From positions 5,762 through 69,761 of the forward strand of contig JAJYJS010000002.1 in NCBI GenBank assembly GCA_021789215.1: a stretch of 64,000 bases of DNA, given 5' to 3'. The position numbers were made by a program, and so were the translations under genes. The notes beneath the pieces were generated by a model. It saw nothing but the letters and a program-made list of their open reading frames with translations. It did not search any database and was not told where the DNA came from. How positions within the stretch are numbered: the first letter of the stretch is position 1; every line of letters begins with the position of its first letter. Below are positions 45,454 to 54,070 of the stretch, in pieces. Origin of the DNA: Nitrospirota bacterium (GTDB lineage: Bacteria > Nitrospirota > Thermodesulfovibrionia > Thermodesulfovibrionales > JdFR-88).

Positions 45454-48156
45454 TCAGAATGCCTGCCCTATGCTGAAATTGAGTTCTCCATGGCTCTCCC
45501 CCGGCTCCCTGTTCAGCTTTATTCCGTAATCGAGCCGAAGGGGGCCGACGGGGGTATTGTACCTGAGCCCAAGCCCGGTGGCGTACTTCAGGTCTCCCAG
45601 GCTGATATCGCTCGCCCTTATCCATACGTTTCCCATGTCCAGGAACGGGACAATGCCCCAGTTTTTTCCGAGCATGGTCCTGAGTTCTATATTGCCAAGC
45701 ACAAACGCGTTGCCGCCTATGGGAGTGCCGTCGGCGCCCTTGGGGCCAAGGGTGTCCTGCGCGTAGCCGCGGACGCTGTTTCTTCCGCCAAGGAAGAACC
45801 TTTCCACAAGGGGAAGCTCGTTCGTGTGCCCAAGCCCTTTTGCAAGGCCTATCTTGCCGTTAAGGGCCAGTATGAACACCTTTGAGAGGCTGTGATACGT
45901 GCTTGCCTGTACAACTCCCTTTATGAAATTGGTCTCCGAAAGGAAGGCCGCCGAGGCCAGCTTGAGGGTCACGCCGGCGAGCACGCCCTTGCGCGGGTTG
46001 AAAGCGTTGTCCCTTGTGTCGTAGGCCAGCGCGGGCCTTAACGCGCTTATGGCAAGGGTGCCGACGTCCTCCCTGGACAGCACCACGTCGGGCTTTACAT
46101 CGTAAGTATTCACGAGGGAAAACTCGTAGTAAAGCTCGCCCTTGAGCTTGCGCCCGAACTTCTTCTCCACCCCGGCGTTTGCCGAATACCTGGTGAGTTT
46201 GTAGCTTATCTCCCCGGTGTCGATGTTCTTCTCCTCCCTTTTCTCGGCCAGTATGAACGCCCTGAACGGGAGCTTGCCGCCCAGAAACCACGGCTCGTAA
46301 TAGTTCAATATCAATCGCCTCTCAAGAGAGCTGAACTCGAACCTGATGGAGCCGCCCCTGTCCATGCCGAAGAGGTTCCGGTAAGAGGCCCCGGCAAAGC
46401 CCCTGTATTTTTCATAGTCTCCGTAGCCCACGCCAAACTCGAACGTGCCGGGCTTTGATTCCGTCACCTTGTATATGACGTCCACCGTATCGCCGTGCAT
46501 GTCCAGGATGCCGGCGTCAACCGACTTGAAAAGACCAAGCTCGTAGAGCCTCTGCCGCTCCTCCATGAGCTTCTTCTGGCTGAAGGGAGCGCCCTCGTCG
46601 TACTCCAGTTCGCGCCTTATTATCCGTATATCGGTATGAGTGTTCCCCGCCACAACGTATTTGCCGAAGTAGAGTTTTTTGCCCTCGTTTATCTTATATG
46701 TGATTGCCGCGCCGGAATCCTTGAACTCGCGCTCTACGTCGACCGAGGCGTTGGCGAACCCGGCATCGTTGTAAAGCTCAAGTATCCTGAACTTTGCGTT
46801 GCTTATGTCCAGCTCGTTATAAATGCTGCCGGGCTTTATGCCCACGGCGTTGGAAATCTCCGCGGCGGGGAACGAGCGCCCGCCCTCGATAGTCACGCTC
46901 GTTATACGGTACTGCCTGCCCTCCGTGATATCGTAAGTAATGACTGCCTCGGCCTTCCCGGCCATCCGCACCCTTGGCTCCGAAACCCTGGCATCCAGAT
47001 AGCCAAGGCTCTCCAGCAGGTCGCTGATTGTCGAGCGGTCCGAGTCCAGGAGCTGCGGGTTGTAAACCTCGCCCTTTTTCAATTCAAGAAAGCTCTGTAT
47101 CCTGGAAGCGGGAATGGCGGTGCCTGTAAAGTTTATTGACTTGATCTTGACTTTCTCCCCTTCGGCGATATAGAAATTGACCCTGACAAGGCCGTCCTTT
47201 GAGACAATTACCGGGGCGATCTGAGCGAAGGGATACCCGTTCTGCCCGTAAAGGGTCCTCATCTTGACAACGGCCTCGTTCACGAGGTCTTCGTTGAAAT
47301 CCCCGGCCTCGCTGAAAGGCAGCAGCCGTTTAAGCTTCCTCTTGCTCAAGGCCTTGTTGCCGTAAAAATCCGCCTCGTAACGCCTGCCGGGGGTCACGCT
47401 GATATAAAGCTCGCCGTCGTAAAAGTTATAAGGCCCGATGACGGGGTTTATGTAATCGCGCTTTTTATAGTAATCTCTCAAATTCCCCATTCCCTCTTTC
47501 AGCTTTACCTGGTCGTAGACATCTCCGGGGGAAATTTTTATATATTTCCGGGCCTCGCTTCCGGCCTGACCGATTATCTCCACCTTTTTCACTATCAGCG
47601 GCTTGCCCTCGTTTATGGCCGCCAGCAGCTTCACGCGGTACGGGTCGTGCTTTTTGGGCTTCCGCTCCACGGAGACCTTGACCGAGGCAGCCGGGTACCC
47701 AGCCTGTGAAAGGGCGTCCCTCAGTTTGGCAGAGGCGCTGTCGATGAGGTCGTAGCGCATGAACTGGCCTTTTGCCATCGGAAAGCTGCTTTTCAGGAAC
47801 TTCGACGGCAAATTCCGCGCCCCCGTGAAATCAACGCCCGCAATTGTGTCTTTTTCCCTGACCTGGATTATTATCAGGCCCTTCTCGCCGCTGTCTTCCG
47901 AAACGGAGATATATTCGAAGATGCCTTTCCGGAACGCTCTCTTGATACCCCTTTGCAGGTTTTCGGGGTCCAGGGCCTTTGCCTTGTTCAGGCAGAGCAT
48001 ATAAATCAGTTCCCTGCTGTTTATCGTGTAAAGGCCCTCGACCTTTATCGCCTTAATGGGGATTTCTTTTCCGGCGGGCCAGCCGGCGGCCGGAAACAAA
48101 AGCACCATCACGAGCAGGGCAGATACAAGACAGCCGCGCCTTAACGAGAGGTCCAT
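45454..48156 (-). CDS. Omp85-family outer-membrane assembly factor (TamA/BamA-like)
   Basis: 900 residues: signal peptide, about five POTRA domains across ~25-480, then a surface-antigen beta-barrel (~510-900) with the family motif FFLGGRNSVRGY and a C-terminal Phe. It precedes a surA-like gene and follows a tamB-like gene, which favours a TamA role; the extra POTRA domains resemble BamA. A BamA/TamA decision needs comparison with the other Omp85 proteins of the genome. Confidence 0.85.
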   Translation of the reverse strand: MDLSLRRGCLVSALLVMVLLFPAAGWPAGKEIPIKAIKVEGLYTINSRELIYMLCLNKAKALDPENLQRGIKRAFRKGIFEYISVSEDSGEKGLIIIQVREKDTIAGVDFTGARNLPSKFLKSSFPMAKGQFMRYDLIDSASAKLRDALSQAGYPAASVKVSVERKPKKHDPYRVKLLAAINEGKPLIVKKVEIIGQAGSEARKYIKISPGDVYDQVKLKEGMGNLRDYYKKRDYINPVIGPYNFYDGELYISVTPGRRYEADFYGNKALSKRKLKRLLPFSEAGDFNEDLVNEAVVKMRTLYGQNGYPFAQIAPVIVSKDGLVRVNFYIAEGEKVKIKSINFTGTAIPASRIQSFLELKKGEVYNPQLLDSDRSTISDLLESLGYLDARVSEPRVRMAGKAEAVITYDITEGRQYRITSVTIEGGRSFPAAEISNAVGIKPGSIYNELDISNAKFRILELYNDAGFANASVDVEREFKDSGAAITYKINEGKKLYFGKYVVAGNTHTDIRIIRRELEYDEGAPFSQKKLMEERQRLYELGLFKSVDAGILDMHGDTVDVIYKVTESKPGTFEFGVGYGDYEKYRGFAGASYRNLFGMDRGGSIRFEFSSLERRLILNYYEPWFLGGKLPFRAFILAEKREEKNIDTGEISYKLTRYSANAGVEKKFGRKLKGELYYEFSLVNTYDVKPDVVLSREDVGTLAISALRPALAYDTRDNAFNPRKGVLAGVTLKLASAAFLSETNFIKGVVQASTYHSLSKVFILALNGKIGLAKGLGHTNELPLVERFFLGGRNSVRGYAQDTLGPKGADGTPIGGNAFVLGNIELRTMLGKNWGIVPFLDMGNVWIRASDISLGDLKYATGLGLRYNTPVGPLRLDYGIKLNREPGESHGELNFSIGQAF

Positions 48157-48211
48157 GATTGCTTTGTTGTCATTCCGGCTTGTCCGGAAAAAACCTTTTT
48201 TATTGGCAAGC

Positions 48212-51200
48212 TCATCTGAACTCGAACCTGAAACTCACGTCGCCTCCCATGCTGCCCCTTTCGTCCCTCACGCCCACAAGCGACATATGGGGCGTTACGG
48301 CGTATTCTATTTTAACGATTTGCTGCTCATCGGAGCCTATAGGCGCGGAATATATGACATAGAGCTTCTCGCTCAAAAGCCTTTTCGAGACTATCAGGCG
48401 CGGAGTCACGGCGCCGGTGTCCTTGGAAATAGAGGGCTCTATCTGGAAACGGTCGAACCCCGTAAGGTTCCGAAGCCTCTCGGAGATGACCTCCTGCACC
48501 TTCCCCGTAAGGAACGACGTAGCCTCGCCCGCCCCGATGCCGCCTTCAAAGCCCTTGGTTGCCTGCCCAAGCTGGCCCACGGTAAGGAGCGAGACGATGT
48601 CCATCTCGTCCAGGGCCGGCTCTGAAGCCATTGTCAGGTTGAACTTGTCCAGGGTGCCCGCAATATTGATGCTTATCTTGTAGCCCTGCACGACGGTTGT
48701 CGCCGCGATGTCCAGCGCCGGGTTTATGCGGTTGGGGTCGGAGAATATGACCGAGGCCCGCTCTATGGTGAACTCGGTGTTCCTGAAATAGACATTGCCG
48801 CTCGTCGCCTCTATCCTCCCAAGCGGCACGGGATTTGCGAGCGGCCCCCTTATGTTCAAATCGACCGTAAAGAACGCCCGCGCCAGGTTATTGTCCACCT
48901 TGATATTGTCTGAGCCGTGCACGCTCAGGTTAAGCTCCGTATTGCTGAAAAGGCCTTTGCGCATGGCCGGCGGGGGCGCCGCCTTCTTTTTGAATATCCA
49001 CGACTTCCAGTCTATTTTCTTGTTGTATACGGCGCGCTTGAGCAGCAGGTCCCCGGTTATGAACTGCTTCTTCGTGCCGCCCTTTGCAATTACGTTGCCG
49101 CTCAGCAGGGAACTGAAGCCCTCGGCGTCGTAGGGGACATTGTTGAGGAGCGCGTCAAAGTAGAACCTCGATGGCCGGAACCCCTCCAGATAGACGACCC
49201 CCGTCAGGCCCACGTCGCCTCCGCCGAACTTGCCCGAAAAGTCCTCTATGACGAGCCTGTCTTCATCCACGTACAGATAAGCCTGCGTTACCCGCAGGCT
49301 CCGGGGCATTCCCTTTACGCCAAGCGAGGCGTTCCTTACGGAAAGGCCTCCGCTTAACCGGGGCTTGTCCCACGCCCCGCCAACGTGGACGACATAATCG
49401 GCGCTGCCGGTGATATATTCGATATCGCTCCAAAAGCCCTTCAGCAGGGCCAGGGAAGTCTTGCCCTCCACCTCCACATCGAAGCTCCTGCCCATCACGG
49501 CGCTGCCCGAAACCTTCAGGGACGTCTGGCCCCCGGCCAGCGAGAAATTGCCGAGAGTGAGGGTCTTGTTGTTCACGTTCAATACGATGTTGGAATCCGC
49601 ATAGAAATGCTGGCCATAGGCCGAGAGGTTCATCTGGTCCAGGACGACCGTCCCGCTCACGGAATTCCTGGTGCCGGAAAACGACGCCTTGCCCTCCATT
49701 GTAAGCAGGAGGTCTTCGGGCACGTTTTTCATGAACCCGGCAAGGAGGTAGTCGTATCTGGAGTTCCCGATATCCAGGTTGGCCTGCCACGGCAAGTCCT
49801 CCGTAAGCAGTGCCGATGCCCTGAGCGCGAGCTTCCCCCCCTGGATGGCGGCAGCGACGGAGAGTTTCTTCCCCTTCAGGCCCATCGTGAAATCGCCCCC
49901 CTGAAGGCCCTGCTTCCGGTACACGCCGTTCGAGAACTTGCCCTGCGCGTGTATTTCGGGGTCTTTAAGCGGCCCCTGCCCGCTTGCGGTGAAACTTATC
50001 CTGTAATCGAGGGGAAGACGGGCCTTTATATTTTCCGGCAGCACCCCCGCAAGGGAAACGCCCTGTGAGGACGCATTGAACCGGAGCTGGCCATTGGCGC
50101 TTAAAGAGCCGCTTGCCTTTATGACGGAGCCGCCCTTCCGCACCGTCCCGTTCAATACGTCCACATTGCCGTTTTCGTACCTGAAGCCGAAATCCGCCGA
50201 TGAAACAGGATAGCCGGAATAGCTAAGGCCCTCCCCTTTGACCGTGCCGGTGATGACTGGCGCGGCACCGGTTATCCTGATATCGGAGGACATGGCGCCG
50301 GAGACCGGAAGGCCCGGCTTCAGGAAGTTTATCACGTTCTCCATCCGGGCCTTTTTCATGCTCACTTCAAGGGCGTAAACGGGGTTTTTGAACTCGAAGA
50401 GGTCTTTTGCGCCGGGCAGGCTTATGCTGCCTTTAAGCGAGAACTTCTCGCTGCCCAGTCTGGCGTCCATGCGTTTTATCTGGAGCAGGTCCATCCTGTA
50501 TGACACGTCCGCGTCCGCCGTCCCTATCTTTATCTTTTTGTAAACGGCATTGGAGGCCGAGAGCCTGCCATCTATGAGCGGGTCCTTTAAAGGCCCCGAA
50601 ATCTTTCCGGTGAAGACGCCGCTCCCCTCGATATCGGAAAAGCCTGGAAGCGTGAGGTCGAGGAAGTTTTTCGTATCCGCCGCAAAATCCATGTCCAGCA
50701 TGCCGCCTTTCAGGTTGACCATGCCGTCTGCGGAAACCCGCGTCTGCTCCGTGCTTACCGAAAGCCCGGAGAGCTTGAGCATCTCGTCAAAGTAATTGTA
50801 ATCGCTGTCTATCCGCTTTATCCTGCCTATGAAGCCGGGGCCGGGCACGGTGCCGGCTATGGTGAAATGGCCAAGCGGCGCGAACGTTTTGCCGGATGTG
50901 AACAGGCTGCCCGAAAGCCTGCCCGGAGGTATGGGCAATTTCACCTTGAGGAATGTGGTCATGAACCTGTTTGAGTCCATGCCGCTGAAACCGGCGTTGA
51001 TTGAAAATGAGGTCACCCTGGGCAGCGCTATGGAAAAATCGCCTTTCAGCCTGCCGCCGTAAAGCCCGCCCGTCACATCGCTGAAGGCAAGCAGGCCGTT
51101 GCGGAATTTCGCCCTGTACTTAAGCGAATCCAGCTGAAGCCCGTATATGTCCGCCTTCTCAAGGGTCCCGCTGCCGCTCCCGGTGAGGTTTGAGACCGGC

Positions 51201-52156
51201 CCCTTGATGCTGCCGGAGATCTTCAGCCGCCCTTTTATATTGGGCTCGTTTGCCCGGACAAGCTCCAGCAGGGTCTGGATGTAGAAGTCCCCTTTTATCT
51301 TCAGGTCCACCAGGGTGTCCTGAAGCCTGGAGGCGTCCGCCAGCTTTATGCCGCCCTTAATGGCGATACTGCCCTGCCCGCTGTTTTTGAGGTTGAATAT
51401 CCTCTTGAGCGTTTCTGCCAGGAGGTTTATTTCCGTGCCGAAGCTGAAAAAACCTTTTCCGGGGGAATAGACGCCATGGGCATCCAGCTTTGAGCCTTCA
51501 ACATCCATCGAGATGCGGTTTACCTCGATATCCCTGCCCTTCAGGAAGACCCTCGCCGTGTTGAGCCTTGCGGTCACCTGCGGGAAATTTCTGGCCGAAA
51601 GCGCAATCCGCTTCGCGGAGAGCCTCACTTCCTGCCTCAACGCCATTATGGCATCGCCCTCAAGCCCCTCTGCTTTTATGCTCATCCCCTTTTCCGGGTC
51701 GGAATAGCTGACATCCCCGGACCTGATGACTGCCGACTTGACTTTTACCCTGAAACCGCCCTTCCGGGGTTTTGCTTCTTTTGCCAGCCGGGCAAAATGC
51801 CTTATATGCCTTGCGTCCAGGTTTGCCCTGGGGGAGTCCAGGACAACACGGTTGACGAGGATTGTCTTTTCCAGCAGGGCCGGGAGCCCGACATAGGCCT
51901 TTACGTTCCTGGCCTCGAATATCCTTTCTCCCTTGTCGTCAAATATCCTGACGTTATCGGCCCCTGCATAAAACGGGAACAGGTTGACATAAAGCTTGTC
52001 CGCGATAAGCTGGTAGCCGGTTGCGGACTCGAACTCCGTGGAGACGAGTTTCTTCAGGGTGTTCGAGACCTGAGGACTTCTCAAGACCAGAAAAAGACCG
52101 GCTATAACTGCCAGCAGGACGATGAGGCCCGCGGTTTTTTTGGGGTTTATCTTCAT
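48212..52156 (-). CDS. tamB: TamB-family translocation and assembly module protein (DUF490)
   Basis: 1314 residues anchored by one N-terminal membrane helix (about 9-26), then an AsmA-like start and a long beta-helical/beta-taco body of repeated hydrophobic strands across the periplasm, ending in the conserved TamB C-terminal domain (LTMASEPALDEMDIVSLLTVGQ). Such proteins bridge the inner membrane to TamA and are implicated in phospholipid transport and barrel assembly. It lies 55 bp upstream of the Omp85 gene. ATG at 52156 next to the tRNA-Val gene. Confidence 0.9.
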   Translation of the reverse strand: MKINPKKTAGLIVLLAVIAGLFLVLRSPQVSNTLKKLVSTEFESATGYQLIADKLYVNLFPFYAGADNVRIFDDKGERIFEARNVKAYVGLPALLEKTILVNRVVLDSPRANLDARHIRHFARLAKEAKPRKGGFRVKVKSAVIRSGDVSYSDPEKGMSIKAEGLEGDAIMALRQEVRLSAKRIALSARNFPQVTARLNTARVFLKGRDIEVNRISMDVEGSKLDAHGVYSPGKGFFSFGTEINLLAETLKRIFNLKNSGQGSIAIKGGIKLADASRLQDTLVDLKIKGDFYIQTLLELVRANEPNIKGRLKISGSIKGPVSNLTGSGSGTLEKADIYGLQLDSLKYRAKFRNGLLAFSDVTGGLYGGRLKGDFSIALPRVTSFSINAGFSGMDSNRFMTTFLKVKLPIPPGRLSGSLFTSGKTFAPLGHFTIAGTVPGPGFIGRIKRIDSDYNYFDEMLKLSGLSVSTEQTRVSADGMVNLKGGMLDMDFAADTKNFLDLTLPGFSDIEGSGVFTGKISGPLKDPLIDGRLSASNAVYKKIKIGTADADVSYRMDLLQIKRMDARLGSEKFSLKGSISLPGAKDLFEFKNPVYALEVSMKKARMENVINFLKPGLPVSGAMSSDIRITGAAPVITGTVKGEGLSYSGYPVSSADFGFRYENGNVDVLNGTVRKGGSVIKASGSLSANGQLRFNASSQGVSLAGVLPENIKARLPLDYRISFTASGQGPLKDPEIHAQGKFSNGVYRKQGLQGGDFTMGLKGKKLSVAAAIQGGKLALRASALLTEDLPWQANLDIGNSRYDYLLAGFMKNVPEDLLLTMEGKASFSGTRNSVSGTVVLDQMNLSAYGQHFYADSNIVLNVNNKTLTLGNFSLAGGQTSLKVSGSAVMGRSFDVEVEGKTSLALLKGFWSDIEYITGSADYVVHVGGAWDKPRLSGGLSVRNASLGVKGMPRSLRVTQAYLYVDEDRLVIEDFSGKFGGGDVGLTGVVYLEGFRPSRFYFDALLNNVPYDAEGFSSLLSGNVIAKGGTKKQFITGDLLLKRAVYNKKIDWKSWIFKKKAAPPPAMRKGLFSNTELNLSVHGSDNIKVDNNLARAFFTVDLNIRGPLANPVPLGRIEATSGNVYFRNTEFTIERASVIFSDPNRINPALDIAATTVVQGYKISINIAGTLDKFNLTMASEPALDEMDIVSLLTVGQLGQATKGFEGGIGAGEATSFLTGKVQEVISERLRNLTGFDRFQIEPSISKDTGAVTPRLIVSKRLLSEKLYVIYSAPIGSDEQQIVKIEYAVTPHMSLVGVRDERGSMGGDVSFRFEFR

Positions 52157-52230
52157 TAAAAACTTTCGGTTTTGTCTTTTATAATAAAAGAAAAACTCAA
52201 GAAATTAAAGGTATTGCGTCACAATTCCAC

Positions 52231-52260
52231 TTGCCAAAAAGGCATATTTTATGGTAAAAA
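52231..52260 (+). promoter_or_regulatory. tRNA-Val promoter
   Basis: -35 TTGCCA (52231-52236) and -10 TAAAAA (52255-52260) with an 18-bp spacer, nine nt before the mature tRNA 5' end. Confidence 0.5.
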
Positions 52261-52269
52261 ATTGGTCTA

Positions 52270-52344
52270 AGGCGCGTAGCTCAGGGGGAGAGCGCTACCT
52301 TGACACGGTAGAGGTCTGGGGTTCGAAACCCCACGTGCCTACCA
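52270..52344 (+). tRNA. tRNA-Val (anticodon GAC), with encoded CCA
   Basis: Cloverleaf read by eye: acceptor stem AGGCGCG/CGTGCCT with one G-U pair, D-arm GCTC/GAGC, anticodon stem CTACC/GGTAG with loop TTGACAC (anticodon GAC, 52302-52304), T-stem TGGGG/CCCCA with TTCGAAA loop, discriminator A and CCA at 52342-52344. The gene is intact although a mobile element has integrated at its 3' half: its 3' end belongs to the left 93-bp repeat. Confidence 0.95.
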
Positions 52345-52390
52345 TTAAAAACAAGGGGTTAGCCATTAACGGTTAGCCCCTTTTCATTTG
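52298..52390 (+). repeat. attL: 93-bp direct repeat, left copy
   Basis: Begins in the anticodon stem of tRNA-Val and runs through the tRNA 3' end and its terminator. The matching copy is at 59324-59416. The two differ at 52317 (T here, C there) and 52333 (A here, G there). The end of the integrase gene lies inside this repeat. Confidence 0.93.
52355..52385 (+). terminator. tRNA terminator within the att repeat
   Basis: A 12-bp imperfect stem (AAGGGGTTAGCC with GGTTAGCCCCTT, two G-U pairs) around a 6-nt loop, followed by a T-rich tail. It also encodes the last integrase codons on the opposite strand. It holds two direct copies of GGTTAGCC (52357-52364, 52371-52378). Confidence 0.7.
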
Positions 52391-53438
52391 GATTGTATAC
52401 TTTTTGTATACTTGGCGTTTCATTGAGGGTCTTATCGAGGATATCAACGGCCTTTACCTTGTGCGCCGGGGCAAGGTGCGCGTACCTCAAGGTCATGGTC
52501 AAAGTCTTATGTCCTAAAAGCTCCTTTACCGTGGTAAGGTCTACCCCGGCCATGACAAGATGAGAAGCAAAGGTATGCCGGAGATCATGGAAGTGAAAAT
52601 CATGTATCTTTGCCCTTCTTAAAGCCGTATGAAAGCTCCTTTTAACTTCCTGATAGGCTTTCCCGGTCTGGGGGTCATAGAACACATGGGGGATGTCCAG
52701 CCGCCTTGCAAGGCCCTGTAGCGCGGCCCTGAGGGTTTCGTTGACCGGTATCTCCCGGCGCTCCCCGTTCTTTGTCCTGTCGAGAAGGATAAACCCATGC
52801 TTGAGGTCTACCCTGTCCCAGGTAAGGGAAAGAATCTCCCCGCGCCTCATGCCGGTATTCAGGGCGGTTATCACAATGGGCTTTAAATGATTATCGCAAT
52901 GATTGACAAGCTCGCGGGATTCCTCTTTGGAAAGATATCTAAGCCGCTTGCCCTCATCCCTGAGAAGTTTCACCTTGCGTATGCGCTTGAGGGTTTCAGA
53001 TTCTACCATCTCCCAATCCACGGCTTTTGAAAACATGTGCTTGAGGACATTCAGGACCTTGTTATTACTGGCAGGTTTCAGGCCCCGGTTTATCATGTCT
53101 GTCTGCAATTGCTCAACAAGGCCCGTGCTGAATCGCCTAAGCGGGAGATTGCCGAATTTCCCGGTAAGCTGCCCGATGATATAGCCCTTGACCTTTGCCG
53201 ATCTCTGCCTGCCTTCTATCCATGCCTGGTATTTTTCGGCAAGCTCTTTAAAACTGTGATTAGTGATTTTCTTGATCTCCGGCTGCTTGCCCTGCTTTAC
53301 GGCCTCTTTCCGGCTGATAAGCAGGGATTCGGCCTCTCTGAATTTGCTTGAGCCTGAGGACTCGTAAACAACTTTTCCGTCAAGCCCCGCGTACCGTATC
53401 CAAAAGACATTGCCGCGCTTATAAATTCCCTTTGCCAT
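52359..53438 (-). CDS. int: Tyrosine-family site-specific integrase
   Basis: 359 residues. N-terminal arm-binding region (~1-55), SAM-like core-binding domain (~60-160), then the catalytic domain with Arg198 (TGMRRGE), Lys223, His284-x-x-Arg287 (HDLRHTF), His310 (LLGHKTL) and nucleophile Tyr319. Its stop lies in the tRNA-proximal repeat, so recombination exchanges the last codons; both copies encode the same sequence there. ATG at 53438 lies within the end of the XRE gene (20-bp overlap). Confidence 0.95.
   Translation of the reverse strand: MAKGIYKRGNVFWIRYAGLDGKVVYESSGSSKFREAESLLISRKEAVKQGKQPEIKKITNHSFKELAEKYQAWIEGRQRSAKVKGYIIGQLTGKFGNLPLRRFSTGLVEQLQTDMINRGLKPASNNKVLNVLKHMFSKAVDWEMVESETLKRIRKVKLLRDEGKRLRYLSKEESRELVNHCDNHLKPIVITALNTGMRRGEILSLTWDRVDLKHGFILLDRTKNGERREIPVNETLRAALQGLARRLDIPHVFYDPQTGKAYQEVKRSFHTALRRAKIHDFHFHDLRHTFASHLVMAGVDLTTVKELLGHKTLTMTLRYAHLAPAHKVKAVDILDKTLNETPSIQKVYNPNEKGLTVNG
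52395..52411. promoter_or_regulatory. GTATAC-T5-GTATAC motif (candidate integrase arm site, left)
   Basis: Two GTATAC palindromes separated by five T. A 16-base match lies at 59190-59205 near the other end, and the reverse complement of the 12 bases at 52389-52400 recurs at 53674-53685. It lies within the integrase coding region. Confidence 0.4.
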
Positions 53439-53634
53439 GCTTCACCTTCCTTTCTCTTTTTCGTTCCCGTTCAATGCAGTCCAAAAGAAGCATTAAAGTT
53501 TTGTTCGGTTTCCTTTCCCCCCTTTCCAGGTAGTAGATATAATTCCGGGTTACTCCCAATCGTTCCCCGAATGCGGCCTGTGAGAGCTTCATTTCGGCCC
53601 TGAGGTTCTTAATATTTTCCAAGTTCCATTCCAT
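53419..53634 (-). CDS. XRE-family HTH transcriptional regulator
   Basis: 71 residues forming a Cro/C1-type helix-turn-helix: LRAEMKLSQAAFGERLGVTR with the recognition helix then YIYYLERGERKP, and a basic tail. It overlaps the integrase start by 20 bp. The ATG at 53634 lies 7 nt after a perfect -10 box, so its mRNA may be leaderless. A palindrome in the promoter spacer suggests self-repression. Confidence 0.88.
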   Translation of the reverse strand: MEWNLENIKNLRAEMKLSQAAFGERLGVTRNYIYYLERGERKPNKTLMLLLDCIERERKRERKVKHGKGNL

Positions 53635-53641
53635 GAAAGAA

Positions 53642-53671
53642 ATTATATGCTAACCACGTTAGCAATGTCAA
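53642..53671 (-). promoter_or_regulatory. XRE gene promoter with an operator in its spacer
   Basis: On the minus strand, -35 TTGACA (53666-53671) and -10 TATAAT (53642-53647) with an 18-bp spacer, both matching consensus. Between them lies the perfect inverted repeat GCTAAC-N3-GTTAGC (53649-53663), the likely repressor site. A related sequence (GCTAACC-GGTTGAC) is at 57848-57861 upstream of the element's early genes. Confidence 0.75.
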
Positions 53672-53673
53672 TA

Positions 53674-53685
53674 GTATACAATCCA
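53674..53685. promoter_or_regulatory. GTATACAATCCA motif, candidate second arm site
   Basis: Exact reverse complement of the 12 bases at 52389-52400. Lies upstream of the XRE promoter, in the 109-bp gap between the XRE gene and the excisionase-like gene. Confidence 0.35.
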
Positions 53686-53743
53686 CAATACAGCACTTTG
53701 CAAGTTATTGATTTCATAGTTATTTTTTTGGGTATCACTACCT

Positions 53744-54070
53744 TTAAAGGGAAGTGGTCACCGTCTGTCTTAGGGGCATTATAATTCTTTCCGGGGTATC
53801 AACGGCGGGGAGCTTGTATTCCGATAGCCATTTATCAATATCTTTCCGGCTGAAACGTAACTGCCCTTTTATTTTGATATGCGGGACTTCCTTGAATTGC
53901 ACGCGCTCATAAACCCATTTCTTTGAAACCCTCAGATATTCGGCAAGGCCCTGGACATCAAAGATAGTCTCTGATTCGGTCTTTCCATTCCGGGCAAGCA
54001 TAGGCTTGAGGATTTCGGCAACTTTTTGGGCTATCGCCTCGATGTCTTGAGGTTCAAGCTCGGTCTTCAT
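53744..54070 (-). CDS. Excisionase-like winged HTH protein
   Basis: 108 residues. The N-terminal part is helical; the C-terminal half has the MerR/Xis-like HTH_17 form FDVQGLAEYLRVSKKWVYER followed by the wing and HIKIKGQLRFSRKDIDKWL. Such proteins bend DNA to direct excision or act as AlpA-like activators of integrase. Overlaps the next gene upstream by 4 bp (ATGA). Confidence 0.75.
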   Translation of the reverse strand: MKTELEPQDIEAIAQKVAEILKPMLARNGKTESETIFDVQGLAEYLRVSKKWVYERVQFKEVPHIKIKGQLRFSRKDIDKWLSEYKLPAVDTPERIIMPLRQTVTTSL

